A stretch of 64,000 nucleotides of DNA from M55B112 sp040903745 (GTDB lineage Bacteria; Bacteroidota; Bacteroidia; Bacteroidales; GCA-2748055): positions 94,100 to 158,099 of the forward strand of contig JBBDUV010000037.1 of assembly GCA_040903745.1 (NCBI GenBank), in the 5' to 3' direction. Positions 26,401 to 35,224 of the stretch are shown piece by piece. The notes below the pieces were generated by a model that did no database searches, was not told where the DNA came from, and saw nothing but the letters and a program-made list of their open reading frames with translations. The position numbers were made by a program, and so were the translations under genes. Numbering within the stretch: position 1 is the stretch's first letter; each line of letters opens with the position of its first letter.

Positions 26401-27699
26401 ACAGCAAAAAAAGAGCCGGGGAAAATTCACCGGCCCGGAAAATCCAGGGCCACACCCATGGAGGGTCGTACACTCTGGTTCCCCTACATGAACGACGCCT
26501 CACATGTGGTAGCTGCCACTGCACGCAGCTTCGGCATCAACTCCGAATCACTCCCGATGCAGAACGATGAGGATCTGGAGATCGCACGGAAGTATACCTC
26601 CGGCAGGGAGTGCTTCCCGATGATCGCCACCACAGGCAGCTTCCTGAAAAAGCTGATGGAACCGGGTACCGATCCGTCCAAAACAAGCTTCTTCATGCCC
26701 GACCACCATGGTCCTTGCAGGTTCGGACAGTACAACAAGTTCCAGCGGGTGCTCTTCGACAGGCTCGGGTATGAGAAGGCGGAGATCATCTCCCCCAGCA
26801 ACGACAACTCCTACGAGGATATCTCGGGCGGACATGGCACCAAATTCAGGTTTAACTGCTGGAAAGGATTTGTGGCGGTCGACCTGCTCAGAAAATTCAA
26901 GCAGGAGCATAAACCGTATGAGCTAATCCCCGGCACCACCGGGATGGTATACCAACGTGGGCTCGACCAGATCGTAAAGTGCATGGAAAACGGGGCCAAA
27001 GGACTCCCCGAAACGATCGAACAGATCGGCAGATCCTTCAGCGAGATCCCCATCTCCAACGGAAAACGAAAGCCGATAGTCGCCGTAATGGGAGAGATCT
27101 TCATGCGCGACAACCCCTTCTGCAGCGCCTTCCTGGTCGACCGGCTCGAAAAATTCGGTGCGGAGACCTGGATCGCCGGGTTTGCCGAATGGCTCACCTA
27201 CTCCACCATCCGGTACACGCGCGACAGCCGCTGGAAAGGGGATTACAAAGGGATCCTGCAATCGAAGATTCAGGAGTTCATGCAGAACCGGTCGGCCGCG
27301 AAGATCATCAAACCGGTGCACCACTTGTTCGACCACCATCTGGAGGTGAGCGTACGCGAGATGCTCGATGCCTGCGGACCCTATGTGCACAGGCACTACG
27401 ACGGCGACCCGGCACCCAATCTGGGCACTTCGGCAGTACTCGCTAACCGCGGCATCTCGGGGATCGCCAATATCGAGCCGTTCACATGCATGCCGGGAAC
27501 GGTGGTATCGTCGGTGGGCGGAAGCTTCCGGGAGGACCACAACAACATCCCGATGGTGGTAATTTCATACGACGGACAGGAAGATGCATCGATCGAGCTT
27601 CGCCTGCAAGCCTTCATGCACCAGGCATACCAGTATGCCGAAAGGCACAGACTCACAGATAAAAGCAGGGTGATACACCAGGCAACAAAAACAGTATAA
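23434..27699 (+). CDS. Giant BadF/BadG-type ATPase: double acyl-CoA dehydratase activase with DUF2229 region
   Basis: A 1421-residue protein. It has two ASKHA ATPase modules, starting VGCDIGSISINTVV (residue about 8) and LGLDVGSLSTNVVL (about 328). Each has the iron-sulfur ligand pair known from the 2-hydroxyglutaryl-CoA dehydratase activator: CAAGTGSFL then GRCSVF in module 1, CAAGTGSFL then DRCTVF in module 2. A Cys cluster follows near residue 608 (FTCKSCSNQCEIRR), and the rest (about 650-1421) is DUF2229/dehydratase-subunit-like. Activators transfer one electron with ATP to a 2-hydroxyacyl-CoA dehydratase. Here the fused C-terminal half may be the acceptor. No separate dehydratase subunits are in the window, so the substrate is unknown. 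Strongly GC-rich codon use. Confidence 0.88.
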   Translation: MPAKDQFVHVGCDIGSISINTVVMDNDRTILENRYDLCHGKPFELFLKILTDLEQKYPSNQIRLIGLTGTGGKLLQTLVGGHYINEVVAQSTATAALYPQARTIIEMGGEDSKLIIMENTPTTSRLSDFEMNTLCAAGTGSFLDQQAKRIGVSIEKEFGELALKSGNPPRIAGRCSVFAKSDMIHLQQIATPVHDIVAGLCFAVARNFISSLGRGKTIHFPVVFQGGVAANAGMVRAFNELLQAGPGDLIIPDYHASMGAIGALYNLMDQSSVKPNPYTGTKKLSTYLTSEKSRGKSWKPLHTPKANYNKEVYNFPAGTDPYPVYLGLDVGSLSTNVVLIDDQNRVVARRYLPTASKPLEAIRRGMQEINDEVGERVVVKAAGTTGSGRYLTGDFIGADLIRNEITAQATAAIACDPEVDTIFEIGGQDSKYISIDNGVVVDFEMNKVCAAGTGSFLEEQAEKLEINIVEEFGNLALQADRPAGMGDRCTVFMESDLNSFQQKGVEAKNLVGGLAYSIVHNYIQKVVRKKRIGNHILFQGGVTNNRAVVAAFEQVTGKKIHIPPHFDVTGAIGAAMLARDHVKENNLEPRFKGFDISKIPYSVDKFTCKSCSNQCEIRRIKIEGEKKPLFFGGRCEKYERDERKGKGKDIPNYFEERNAMLLEDFQNTPRQEGRTVIGIPRGLMAFYQQFPFWRTFFETLGFQVVVSEETNTGIIKKGLSKIVAETCFPVEVMHGHIYELLDDPEVDYVFTPFMINSKAEKDNSTNSCNCPWVQTYPFMAQASMEKSRRSKLLMPALNFRYFGKVTAKELYDGIGKKFRITKKQITKAMYLADQKQELFEEKIAQRGREVLTTLPADKECLVIMGRPYNTGDPALNLNMVDKLINMDVVPVPMDYLPLKEERITDDYNMMYWPNGQKILAAARIVARDKRLHAVYMGNFRCGPDSFLSHFVSEEMAGKPIMEIEIDEHSADAGMITRYEAFLDSLRGSRTAKKEPGKIHRPGKSRATPMEGRTLWFPYMNDASHVVAATARSFGINSESLPMQNDEDLEIARKYTSGRECFPMIATTGSFLKKLMEPGTDPSKTSFFMPDHHGPCRFGQYNKFQRVLFDRLGYEKAEIISPSNDNSYEDISGGHGTKFRFNCWKGFVAVDLLRKFKQEHKPYELIPGTTGMVYQRGLDQIVKCMENGAKGLPETIEQIGRSFSEIPISNGKRKPIVAVMGEIFMRDNPFCSAFLVDRLEKFGAETWIAGFAEWLTYSTIRYTRDSRWKGDYKGILQSKIQEFMQNRSAAKIIKPVHHLFDHHLEVSVREMLDACGPYVHRHYDGDPAPNLGTSAVLANRGISGIANIEPFTCMPGTVVSSVGGSFREDHNNIPMVVISYDGQEDASIELRLQAFMHQAYQYAERHRLTDKSRVIHQATKTV

Positions 27700-27704
27700 G
27701 TAGT

Positions 27705-27712
27705 TATCTTTG
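27705..27712 (+). promoter_or_regulatory. Candidate -7 element (TATCTTTG) for the RNA methyltransferase
   Basis: Exact TAnnTTTG match 25 bases before the ATG at 27738 and just after the previous stop codon; no clear TTG at the expected distance. Confidence 0.4.
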
Positions 27713-27737
27713 TTCCGCAACCAAAGTTTTTCTGCCA

Positions 27738-28598
27738 ATGACCGTTCCCGATCTCTGTTTCATCCTCTACAAACCCGCTGTGCCTGGGAACATCGGAGCC
27801 AGTGCCCGCGCCATAAAGACCATGGGATTCAGAGAGCTGCGGCTCATCGATCCGGCCGACCACCTCTCCGACGAAGCGAAGATGATGGCACACGGCTCGC
27901 ACGATATCCTTGAAAACTGCAAGGTATTCGACACCTACGATGAAGCGGTGACCGACATCAGCTTCGTCATCTGCACCACCGCCAAAAAACGCTCCGCCAA
28001 GGTCGACTATATCCCCGCACCGCAGCTGGCACAATTCATTGTCGCCAAATCGGACGTTACCGGAAAGATCGCAATCGTATTCGGCAGCGAGGAGAGCGGG
28101 CTTCCCAATAATATATTGCTGAAAGCCAATGTGGGGGTAACGATCCCGATGGCAACGGGCTACCCGTCGCTCAACCTGTCGCAGGCGGTAATGACCATCG
28201 CCTATGAATGTTCTACCGGGGCAGAAAGGATCAGGTCTGCAGATGAAAAGTATGAATCATTAGCCAAACCAAGTGCACCATCCGCTGGAAAAAAGCCTCT
28301 GTCAGGAGAAGAAAAGATTGAGAAAAAATTAGCCGAAGAGATAGAATTATCTGACGAAAAAAAAGATGCTATTAAAAGTAAAAATAGCCTTGACCCGGAA
28401 TCGCAAAGACAGTCACATGAAACCTGGAAAGAACTTCAGGAACGCACATCTGTGATCCTTCAGGAAGCCGGCATCCATCCTCCCACCCCGCTCTACCACC
28501 GTATCATTGAACGGATGTCGATGATGAAGGCCTCCGATGCGAGGCTGGTGCACTCGGTTACCTCCCGGATCATCAAGTTGCTGAGAAACTCAAACTGA
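27738..28598 (+). CDS. SpoU-family tRNA/rRNA 2'-O-methyltransferase (TrmJ-like)
   Basis: A 286-residue methyltransferase. The N-terminal 160 residues carry the SPOUT/SpoU motifs: VPGNIGASARAIKTMGF (motif 1), VFGSEESGLPNNI (motif 2) and PMATGYPSLNLSQAV (motif 3, trefoil knot and SAM site). This resembles TrmJ, which methylates residue 32 of tRNAs. A charged, Lys/Glu-rich linker of about 70 residues (about 165-235) joins the knot to the C-terminal helices (PPTPLYHRIIERMSMM). The linker DNA is more AT-rich than the rest of the gene, suggesting a recent insertion or relaxed selection. Target nucleotide not provable from sequence. Confidence 0.85.
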   Translation: MTVPDLCFILYKPAVPGNIGASARAIKTMGFRELRLIDPADHLSDEAKMMAHGSHDILENCKVFDTYDEAVTDISFVICTTAKKRSAKVDYIPAPQLAQFIVAKSDVTGKIAIVFGSEESGLPNNILLKANVGVTIPMATGYPSLNLSQAVMTIAYECSTGAERIRSADEKYESLAKPSAPSAGKKPLSGEEKIEKKLAEEIELSDEKKDAIKSKNSLDPESQRQSHETWKELQERTSVILQEAGIHPPTPLYHRIIERMSMMKASDARLVHSVTSRIIKLLRNSN

Positions 28599-28733
28599 GT
28601 CCGGCAATTGAATCCCTCATCATTGATGACAAATCATTTAGCTTAATAATGCAGAAGGACCTGAAGAAAATAGAAGGAGGCCGAATTCTCTGAAATGGAA
28701 ATTTCTTCCAATAAGCTAAAAAACAAAGCAAAA

Positions 28734-28759
28734 GAGGCTGTCCCAATCGGAACAGCCTC
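28734..28759 (-). terminator. Intrinsic terminator, mainly serving the Gfo/Idh/MocA gene
   Basis: GAGGCTGT (28734-28741) pairs with ACAGCCTC (28752-28759), with further pairing inside. On the minus strand it is followed by TTTTGCTTTGTTTTTT, a usable U-tract about 25 bases after the stop at 28783. The plus-strand side is followed by ATTAAAAAATA, so bidirectional use is less likely. Confidence 0.7.
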
Positions 28760-28782
28760 ATTAAAAAATATTTCAGGAACCG

Positions 28783-30276
28783 TTATGTCAATTTCCAGCC
28801 TTCACGGTATTCATGCTTGATCATCTCCTCAGCAAACGGTTTCGCCTTCACGGTCTCATGCTCTGTTTTGAAGTGCGGGTGACCCTGCTCGATGTAGAAG
28901 GTGTCTGACTTCACGATCCGTACCTCATCGTTGTCTGATATATTGGTAATCTTCATCGCCTCACCATCCCACTGCAGTTCACGTTTCAGGTCCTGCAGAC
29001 GTACGGCCAGGTTACCCATCACGACCATCTCATTAAGCGGTCCCGAATAGTTAAAGTTGGAGCTTGGCTGCAACCTGTTTTCAGGACTCTCCTTGCAGGC
29101 CCTTACCCAGTCCATTTCGTGACTGGTCTCAATGCGACGAAGTTTTTTCGGAGCCTTGTATTCATTTGTTGCCTCCTTGCCGTCGATCCATAGTCTTGGC
29201 TCCCTGCCATAGGTTCCGCAAGTGATCGTACCAAACTCACCTTCAAAAATATTTCCTCCACTCCGGTCACCCATGATCTCGCCATCCTTGAGTTCCGGGA
29301 TCCGCTCAGGCATCATACCTCCATCATACCATGTAACATGCACATCGGGCATTGCGAGCTTCGGAAGGTTTTCCCTGGCAGGGAACCTGTAATGTACCAC
29401 CTCTGCCTGGGGAGCACTCTCTGTATTAAACAATGTAGAGCTTCCCTGCACTGCAACCGGGTGACCAAGTTTCAGGCCCATGAAAACAGGATCGAGAATA
29501 TGACAGGCCATATCACCCAATGCACCGGTACCGAAATCCCACCATCCTCTCCAGTTCCATGGAGTGTAAGCCTCATGATAGGGCCGCATCATCGCCGGAC
29601 CGATAAACAGATCCCAGTCAAGCGTCTTGGGCACCTTCATCTTCTCTGTTGGACGTTCCAATCCCTGCGGCCAGATCGGACGATTGGTCCATGCATGCAC
29701 CCGCTTCACCTCACCGATGGCACCGTCCCAAAGCCATTCGCAAATGGTGCGGACCCCTTCGCCCGAGTTCCCCTGGTTTCCCATCTGGGAAGCAACCCTG
29801 GTCTCTTCAGCCTTCAACCTCAACATTCGTGATTCATATACCGTATGGGTAAGAGGCTTCTGCAAATAAACATGCTTGCCGAGCGACATGGCCGCCATGG
29901 CTGTGATCGCGTGCGTATGGTCGGGAGTGGCAATCACCACTGCATCAATGGAATCGGCCATCTCATCCAACATGATGCGGTAGTCCTTGTATTTTTTGGC
30001 ATTCGGATAGTTCCCAAAAGTCTCTTTGGAATAGTTCCAGTCAACATCGCAAACAGCTACAATGTTTTGCGAATTCATATTGTCGAGGTTCCTTCCTCCC
30101 ATACCGCCAACACCAATACCTACAATATTCAATTTATCGCTGGGAGCTGTACGGCCCCTGGCACTGATGATCCCGCTTGGTAAAATTGTTAGTCCGGCTG
30201 CTGCTGCTGCCGATGTGGCAACAAACTGTCGCCTGGAGACACCCTTTTTCTCCTTTGAGTTTTCTGGTTGTTTCAT
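28783..30276 (-). CDS. Tat-exported Gfo/Idh/MocA-family oxidoreductase
   Basis: A 497-residue protein. The N-terminus SRRQFVATSAAAAAGLTILP is a twin-arginine signal. The Rossmann motif IVGIGVGGMGGRNL begins near residue 51, and LQKPLTHTVYESR near residue 145 holds the EKP-like Lys of the family. Similar Tat-linked members are abundant in Bacteroidota and Planctomycetes and act on periplasmic sugars or glycoside 3-keto intermediates. The substrate is not readable. Its own terminator follows, and it is divergent from the AlbA_2 regulator across a 209-base region with a candidate promoter. Confidence 0.85.
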   Translation of the reverse strand: MKQPENSKEKKGVSRRQFVATSAAAAAGLTILPSGIISARGRTAPSDKLNIVGIGVGGMGGRNLDNMNSQNIVAVCDVDWNYSKETFGNYPNAKKYKDYRIMLDEMADSIDAVVIATPDHTHAITAMAAMSLGKHVYLQKPLTHTVYESRMLRLKAEETRVASQMGNQGNSGEGVRTICEWLWDGAIGEVKRVHAWTNRPIWPQGLERPTEKMKVPKTLDWDLFIGPAMMRPYHEAYTPWNWRGWWDFGTGALGDMACHILDPVFMGLKLGHPVAVQGSSTLFNTESAPQAEVVHYRFPARENLPKLAMPDVHVTWYDGGMMPERIPELKDGEIMGDRSGGNIFEGEFGTITCGTYGREPRLWIDGKEATNEYKAPKKLRRIETSHEMDWVRACKESPENRLQPSSNFNYSGPLNEMVVMGNLAVRLQDLKRELQWDGEAMKITNISDNDEVRIVKSDTFYIEQGHPHFKTEHETVKAKPFAEEMIKHEYREGWKLT

Positions 30277-30420
30277 AATGATCTCTGTTTTATTTTAAAA
30301 TTGATTAACTGCATCTTAGCGGCTACACCTCTGTGGTATAAGAATAGGTTTTAGGCAGGAAAGATAATCAATCGAATTAAAAATTCCTAAATAATGATGT
30401 CTTGCATTACAGCGCTTCAT

Positions 30421-30428
30421 TATCTTTG
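30421..30428 (+). promoter_or_regulatory. Candidate -7 element (TATCTTTG) for the AlbA_2 gene
   Basis: Exact TAnnTTTG match 57 bases before the ATG at 30486. A TTG at 30402-30404 leaves a 16-base spacer, shorter than usual for this promoter class. Confidence 0.4.
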
Positions 30429-30485
30429 AGACGAAAATGTATATCGACCCTAAAAACACTTTTCAAAAAATCCGGATTCTAAAAA

Positions 30486-31133
30486 ATGGCCACCGAAGAC
30501 GAAAAATATATCCGCGACCTGATCGCTGAAGGGGAGCACCAACAGCAGGATTTTAAATTTGAGATCAGCGATGCCAGGAAAATCGCCCGTACACTCGTCG
30601 CCTTTGCCAATACCGATGGTGGAAGACTGCTGATCGGCGTAAAGGACAACGGGAAAATCTCCGGGATAAAATCGGAGGAAGAGTACTACATGATCGACGG
30701 TGCGGCATCCATCTACTGCAAACCTGAAATTCCCTTTATCAGCTTCCACCGTGTGGCAGAGGGAAAGAACATCCTGGAAGTTATCATTAAACCATCAGAA
30801 AAAAAGCCCCATTATGCGCGTGATGAAGAGAACCGCTGGCTTGCCTATCACCGCGTAAACGACCAGAATTTCCTGGCCGGCTATATCCAGCTCCAGGTGT
30901 GGAAACGGGAAAAACGTGATCGTGGCACTTTCATAGAATACTCGGAAAATGAAAAAAAGGTGCTAGGGATACTGCGCAACGAAGAGCTGACAGATATTGC
31001 CACCCTGAGGGAAAAAACGGCGATCAGGAAAAAAACATTGCAACAGATTCTGATCAACCTGGTATCCCTCCGGGCAATTGCCATGGAGTTTTTGGACGAA
31101 AACACCTTTTTCAGAATCAATGAAGAGGAGTAG
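30486..31133 (+). CDS. AlbA_2 (Schlafen-like AAA_4) domain protein, putative regulator
   Basis: A 215-residue protein. Residues about 10-125 are the AlbA_2 domain: EGEHQQQDFKFEI, RKIARTLVAFANTDGGRLLIGV (the hallmark fanT.GG.l.iGv) and KNILEVIIKPSEKKPHY. The C-terminal part (about 160-215: NEELTDIATLREKTAIRKKT) looks like a winged helix. Members are described as DNA-binding or regulatory ATPase-like proteins; this one is shorter than most because it lacks the large C-terminal module. Role unknown. It is divergent from the Gfo/Idh/MocA gene and 98 bases before cheR. Confidence 0.75.
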   Translation: MATEDEKYIRDLIAEGEHQQQDFKFEISDARKIARTLVAFANTDGGRLLIGVKDNGKISGIKSEEEYYMIDGAASIYCKPEIPFISFHRVAEGKNILEVIIKPSEKKPHYARDEENRWLAYHRVNDQNFLAGYIQLQVWKREKRDRGTFIEYSENEKKVLGILRNEELTDIATLREKTAIRKKTLQQILINLVSLRAIAMEFLDENTFFRINEEE

Positions 31134-31231
31134 TACATCGTTATCAGCTGAACGCGGATCTGCCGCAGCAGCCCTCCTCCCCTTTGTTCTTAAACGATTA
31201 TTGATTAGATTTACAAATGCTATGAACCACG

Positions 31232-32116
31232 ATGGGACTGAACGATTCTGACATACAGGAAACGGATATCAAAAGATTCCATGAGGCGATCACTGAATAT
31301 TCTGCTTACGACTTCAGCGATTATTCTGTGAATTCCATAAAGAGGAGATTGTTTAAGATCATGGAGGAGTATGGCACAGATATGAACAGACTGATCAAAA
31401 TCATCAGCAATGATGCCCCGGCGCTGGAAGAGGTGGTAAAAAAACTCACTGTAAATACCACTGAGCTGTTCAGGGACCCCCCGGTCTGGAAAAGCATCCT
31501 GCATCATCTGCTCACCTCCTTCAATGATCAATCTACAATCCGTATATGGCATCCGGGCTGCTCCACCGGACAAGAGGTCTACTCGATGATGATCTTGCTG
31601 GACCAGGTCGGACTCCTGCAAAGATCGGATATTTTTGCCAGCGACATCAATACGGATGTGATGGAGATCGCCAAAAAGGGAACCTACCGCCTCCGCTTCA
31701 ACAGGGAGTATGTTGAAAACTTTGACAAGGTATTTTCGGAGGAGGTCAACATTGTATCCGGAATAGAATTTGCCCCGCATGAGAAATACCTGACAATTGA
31801 AGAGATAAAAGACAGGATTTCAATGCAGACTTTCCTGCGGAAAAAACCAATATATAAAAAAATCGACCTGGTGAAGGACAATCATCATATTCATCAAAAA
31901 TTTGATATTGTCATCTGTAGAAATGTGATCATCTATTTCAATTATGCACTTCAGAACAGGGTGTTACATCAGTTCCACCGAACGATGAACAGAAATGGAC
32001 TGTTGGTTCTTGGCAGTCATGAATCCATTATAGGACCATGCCGTGACCTGTTTGGGAAAAAGGATATTTTATATGTCAGAAAACCGGAAAAAAATAACGC
32101 AGCCGTTGATAAATGA
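31232..32116 (+). CDS. CheR-type protein-glutamate O-methyltransferase
   Basis: A 294-residue SAM-dependent methyltransferase. The N-terminal helical CheR domain (about 1-80, YSVNSIKRRLFKIMEEYG) precedes the catalytic domain with WHPGCSTGQEVYS (motif I, residues about 108-120), DIFASDINTDVMEIAKKGTY and DIVICRNVIIYF. CheR methylates glutamates on chemoreceptors. No receptor, CheB or CheW gene is visible, but the next three genes encode GAF/PAS membrane sensors with long coiled coils. Its stop overlaps the next start by four bases (ATGA), so translation is coupled. Confidence 0.88.
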   Translation: MGLNDSDIQETDIKRFHEAITEYSAYDFSDYSVNSIKRRLFKIMEEYGTDMNRLIKIISNDAPALEEVVKKLTVNTTELFRDPPVWKSILHHLLTSFNDQSTIRIWHPGCSTGQEVYSMMILLDQVGLLQRSDIFASDINTDVMEIAKKGTYRLRFNREYVENFDKVFSEEVNIVSGIEFAPHEKYLTIEEIKDRISMQTFLRKKPIYKKIDLVKDNHHIHQKFDIVICRNVIIYFNYALQNRVLHQFHRTMNRNGLLVLGSHESIIGPCRDLFGKKDILYVRKPEKNNAAVDK

Positions 32117-34458
32117 CTCTTTTTAATAAAATATCAATCCCCCGTAAACTCCTGTTCCTTGGACTCTTGATAGCTCTATTCGGGCTGCTCTCGGGACTAA
32201 CCTTCCTGCACACCATGAACTCAGTCTCCTCATTCCGGGAACTGGAAAAACAGGTTGATTCACACTTCAATGCACTACATGAAATTGAGCATCACATTCA
32301 AAAATTGGGGTTGGCCTATTCAGATTCATCATCAAGCCCGGGGGTCATCCTCAATGAATTGAACCAGGAGATCTCACTCTTCTCGGACCATCTAAAAGCC
32401 CTGACAGCGCACCCTCTTATCATGGACGATACAACCATTCTACATTCTATTAAAGAAACAAGGGACAATTTGTCTTTCCTGAAAGATGAAGTCGGTTCAT
32501 TGATCACACAGAAGGAAAGCGTTGACCCGGTGAAGGCATACAGTATGCTGCACAGCGATTACATAGACCCGGTTATTGAGGCCAGGATAACCATCAGGGA
32601 CAGAATATATACGCTCTCTTTTGACAAACAGAGAAGGTACACAGCCAACCTGATCATCCTCGTCTTCCTCAATATACTGATCATTTTGGTTGTGTTGATC
32701 ATCAACATGACCAACAACAAAATGAATGCCGGCAAGCTGCGCGATTTTGTAAGCATCCTGGAAAAAGGGGGCCGACCGGGAAAACTACATCTCACAAACG
32801 GCAATGAATTTTCAGAGATCGCCAAACACCTGAACCGGTTTGTCGACAACCAGGATAAAAAGAGCCGCTTCCTTAAAACCATTGGAGAAGAGAATGAAAC
32901 ATTACACTTTGAACCGGGGAAGGATGATATTATCGGGAATGAAATCAGGGTGGTGGCCGAGCGCCTGAGAAATATCCTTTCAGAAGAAAAACGGCGCCAG
33001 GCGGAAGACAGAAAGGCAAACTGGACCGCTGCAGGGATCGCGCAATTTGCAGAGATCCTCAGATCGGAAAGGGAAAACGTCAGGGAACTCTCTTTCCTGG
33101 TCATCCAAAAACTGATCACCTACCTCAACATTGAGATGGGTACCATCTTTCTGACAACCGAAAACAGTGGAGATGAAAAAAGGCTGGAAACGATTGCTGC
33201 CTATGCCTACGACCGGAGAAAATATATCGACAAGACTTTCTCTTTCGGTGAAGGTCTGCCCGGAACCTGCGCACTGGAAAAAGAGAAGATCTACATCAAT
33301 GAGGTGCCTGAAGAATTTAGCGATATCATCTCTGGCGTTGGCCAGACAAAGCCACGGTATGTCTTGCTTGTTCCTTTAAAGATCGAAGAGGAGATATTTG
33401 GTATCATCGAACTCGCATCTTTCAGGGGCCTTGAGGAGCATGAACTTGATTTTGTCGACCAGCTGGCTGAGAGTATCGCCTCAACCCTCCAATCGGTGAA
33501 GACAAATGAAAAAACAGCATCCCTGCTCCGCCAGTCACAGGAACAGGCGGAGCAGCTACTGCGCAATGAGCAGGAGATGAAAACCAACCTTGAAAAGCTC
33601 GAAAAGACGCAGGAAGAGTCATATAAAAAGGAGTTGGAGATCACCGGTATACTCCATGCCATGAATGAATCATCGCTGGTTGCGGAGTTTAATCTGAACG
33701 GAAGATTCACCCATGTCAACGATAAATTCCTGGAGCTGTTGGAATCGCCCCGCGAAATGGTACTGGGTAAACACCACCATGAATTCTCCATGGCCGACAA
33801 GTATGCTCCCGAGTACAGAAACTTCTGGGAAGAGCTCAAAAAAGGCAAAAGCATATTCAGGGAAGAGCTGTTCAATATGTTTTCCGGAAAAAAGGTATGG
33901 CTGCAACAGACCTTCACACCGATAAAGAATAGTGAGGGCAACACCTATAAAATACTCCATATTGCAGTAGATATTACCCAGACAAAACAACAACAGGAAA
34001 ACCTTGAAAAGCAGGCGGCAGAGATCGTACGGCAGAACCTGGAAATGGAGAGCCTCAGCGAGGCCGTTAACAGCGCCATTATAAAATGTGAGCTCGATCA
34101 AGACGGGATCATACTGAATACAAATAAAAACTTTGAGGAAATTTCCGGATTGAACCGGAAAGAGTTTCTTGGCAGAAATTACCGGCTTTTCCTGAAAGAG
34201 CTTGAAAAAGAGCAGTTTGAAAAAATATGGCAGGAGGTGCTGAAAGGAAAGAGATACGAAGGTGCCACCAGAAGAACGAAACCAACAGGTGAGGAGGTCT
34301 GGATGATGTCTACCTTCTCTCCGGTAAAGGATGAAGAGGGGGTAATTTATAAGATCTATTTTCTGGCGCTTGATATTACAGAGAAGAAGCTGAAATACCA
34401 ATTGCTGGAAGAGGCCAACAAGGAGATCGAAAGACTGCGAAATGAAAAGAATGAATAA
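32113..34458 (+). CDS. Membrane GAF-PAS-PAS sensor without an output domain
   Basis: A 781-residue protein. Membrane helices at about 12-32 (LLFLGLLIALFGLLSGLTFL) and 178-198 (LIILVFLNILIILVVLIIN) enclose a periplasmic helical sensor region. Cytoplasmic parts are a HAMP-like linker, a GAF domain (about 311-443), a coiled coil (about 480-520), and two PAS domains (about 513-626 and 644-762) each ending in the PAC-type D-I-T-x-x-K. No histidine kinase, GGDEF or phosphatase domain follows. It probably passes a signal to its neighbours by direct contact, perhaps tuned by CheR methylation. Overlaps the next gene by 17 bases. Confidence 0.85.
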   Translation: MTLFNKISIPRKLLFLGLLIALFGLLSGLTFLHTMNSVSSFRELEKQVDSHFNALHEIEHHIQKLGLAYSDSSSSPGVILNELNQEISLFSDHLKALTAHPLIMDDTTILHSIKETRDNLSFLKDEVGSLITQKESVDPVKAYSMLHSDYIDPVIEARITIRDRIYTLSFDKQRRYTANLIILVFLNILIILVVLIINMTNNKMNAGKLRDFVSILEKGGRPGKLHLTNGNEFSEIAKHLNRFVDNQDKKSRFLKTIGEENETLHFEPGKDDIIGNEIRVVAERLRNILSEEKRRQAEDRKANWTAAGIAQFAEILRSERENVRELSFLVIQKLITYLNIEMGTIFLTTENSGDEKRLETIAAYAYDRRKYIDKTFSFGEGLPGTCALEKEKIYINEVPEEFSDIISGVGQTKPRYVLLVPLKIEEEIFGIIELASFRGLEEHELDFVDQLAESIASTLQSVKTNEKTASLLRQSQEQAEQLLRNEQEMKTNLEKLEKTQEESYKKELEITGILHAMNESSLVAEFNLNGRFTHVNDKFLELLESPREMVLGKHHHEFSMADKYAPEYRNFWEELKKGKSIFREELFNMFSGKKVWLQQTFTPIKNSEGNTYKILHIAVDITQTKQQQENLEKQAAEIVRQNLEMESLSEAVNSAIIKCELDQDGIILNTNKNFEEISGLNRKEFLGRNYRLFLKELEKEQFEKIWQEVLKGKRYEGATRRTKPTGEEVWMMSTFSPVKDEEGVIYKIYFLALDITEKKLKYQLLEEANKEIERLRNEKNE

Positions 34459-35224
34459 AAAAAAGAGAAATTATCTGCTCGGCTGGATTGCACTGGTGAC
34501 CTTAATCCTGGGCGCGCTGTTGCTGCTCCTGATCGCCGGTTCCGATACTAGCATCAGCTTCATCCTGCTCCTGCTACTCTGGATCATGGTTATTGCCCCT
34601 GCAATATATCTTTTTGTTTCGGCAACCGATCGCTTCCTGAAGGAGATGAGAAATGAAACTCCATCCGGAGAGGTTGTGAGCCCTTCCCGTTCCGGAAAGA
34701 GAATATCTGCTAAACAGGAGTCTTTCGATATCAAGGGAGCAGCCGCCAAAATTGTCAGGCGTATCGATCCCACCGGTGATCCCAAGAAGTGGGGAGGTCA
34801 ATTGCTCAAGCTGTTGGTTACAGAGCTTGAGATCATGTCGGGAATCTTCTATCACATCACCGCAACCAGGACCTTCGAATCATTTTCAACCTATGCCTAC
34901 CCACACACATCTGAACCCTACAGCTTCAGGGAGGGCGAAGGACTTACCGGTCAGGCGGTAAAAAACCGGCAGGTCACCATCCTCAGATCAATTCCTGATG
35001 ATTATATGGCTGTCTTTTCCGGATTGGGATCAGGAAAACCGGCCTACCTGGCCATCGTGCCCATCCTGTCAGCCAATGAACCGGTTGCAGTCGTCGAGAT
35101 AGCAGGTTTCAGATGGTCGGAAGAGAACCTGGAACAGTTTTTCCAGATTATTACCAGGGAGCTGACTGAGAAGATAAGCAGTGGATCTTCAGACGGAAAA
35201 AGCAAAGAGAAAAAAAATGACTAA
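34442..35224 (+). CDS. Small membrane-anchored GAF domain protein
   Basis: A 260-residue protein with two adjacent membrane helices (about 12-32 and 38-58) and one cytoplasmic GAF domain (about 95-250: TELEIMSGIFYHITATRTFE, FREGEGLTGQAVKN, VPILSANEPVAVVEIAGF). The GAF domain resembles those in the proteins on both sides, as if all three came from one ancestor. No output domain. It overlaps the upstream gene by 17 bases and the downstream gene by 8 bases, so the three proteins are made together and may form a heteromeric complex. Confidence 0.82.
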   Translation: MKRMNKKKRNYLLGWIALVTLILGALLLLLIAGSDTSISFILLLLLWIMVIAPAIYLFVSATDRFLKEMRNETPSGEVVSPSRSGKRISAKQESFDIKGAAAKIVRRIDPTGDPKKWGGQLLKLLVTELEIMSGIFYHITATRTFESFSTYAYPHTSEPYSFREGEGLTGQAVKNRQVTILRSIPDDYMAVFSGLGSGKPAYLAIVPILSANEPVAVVEIAGFRWSEENLEQFFQIITRELTEKISSGSSDGKSKEKKND

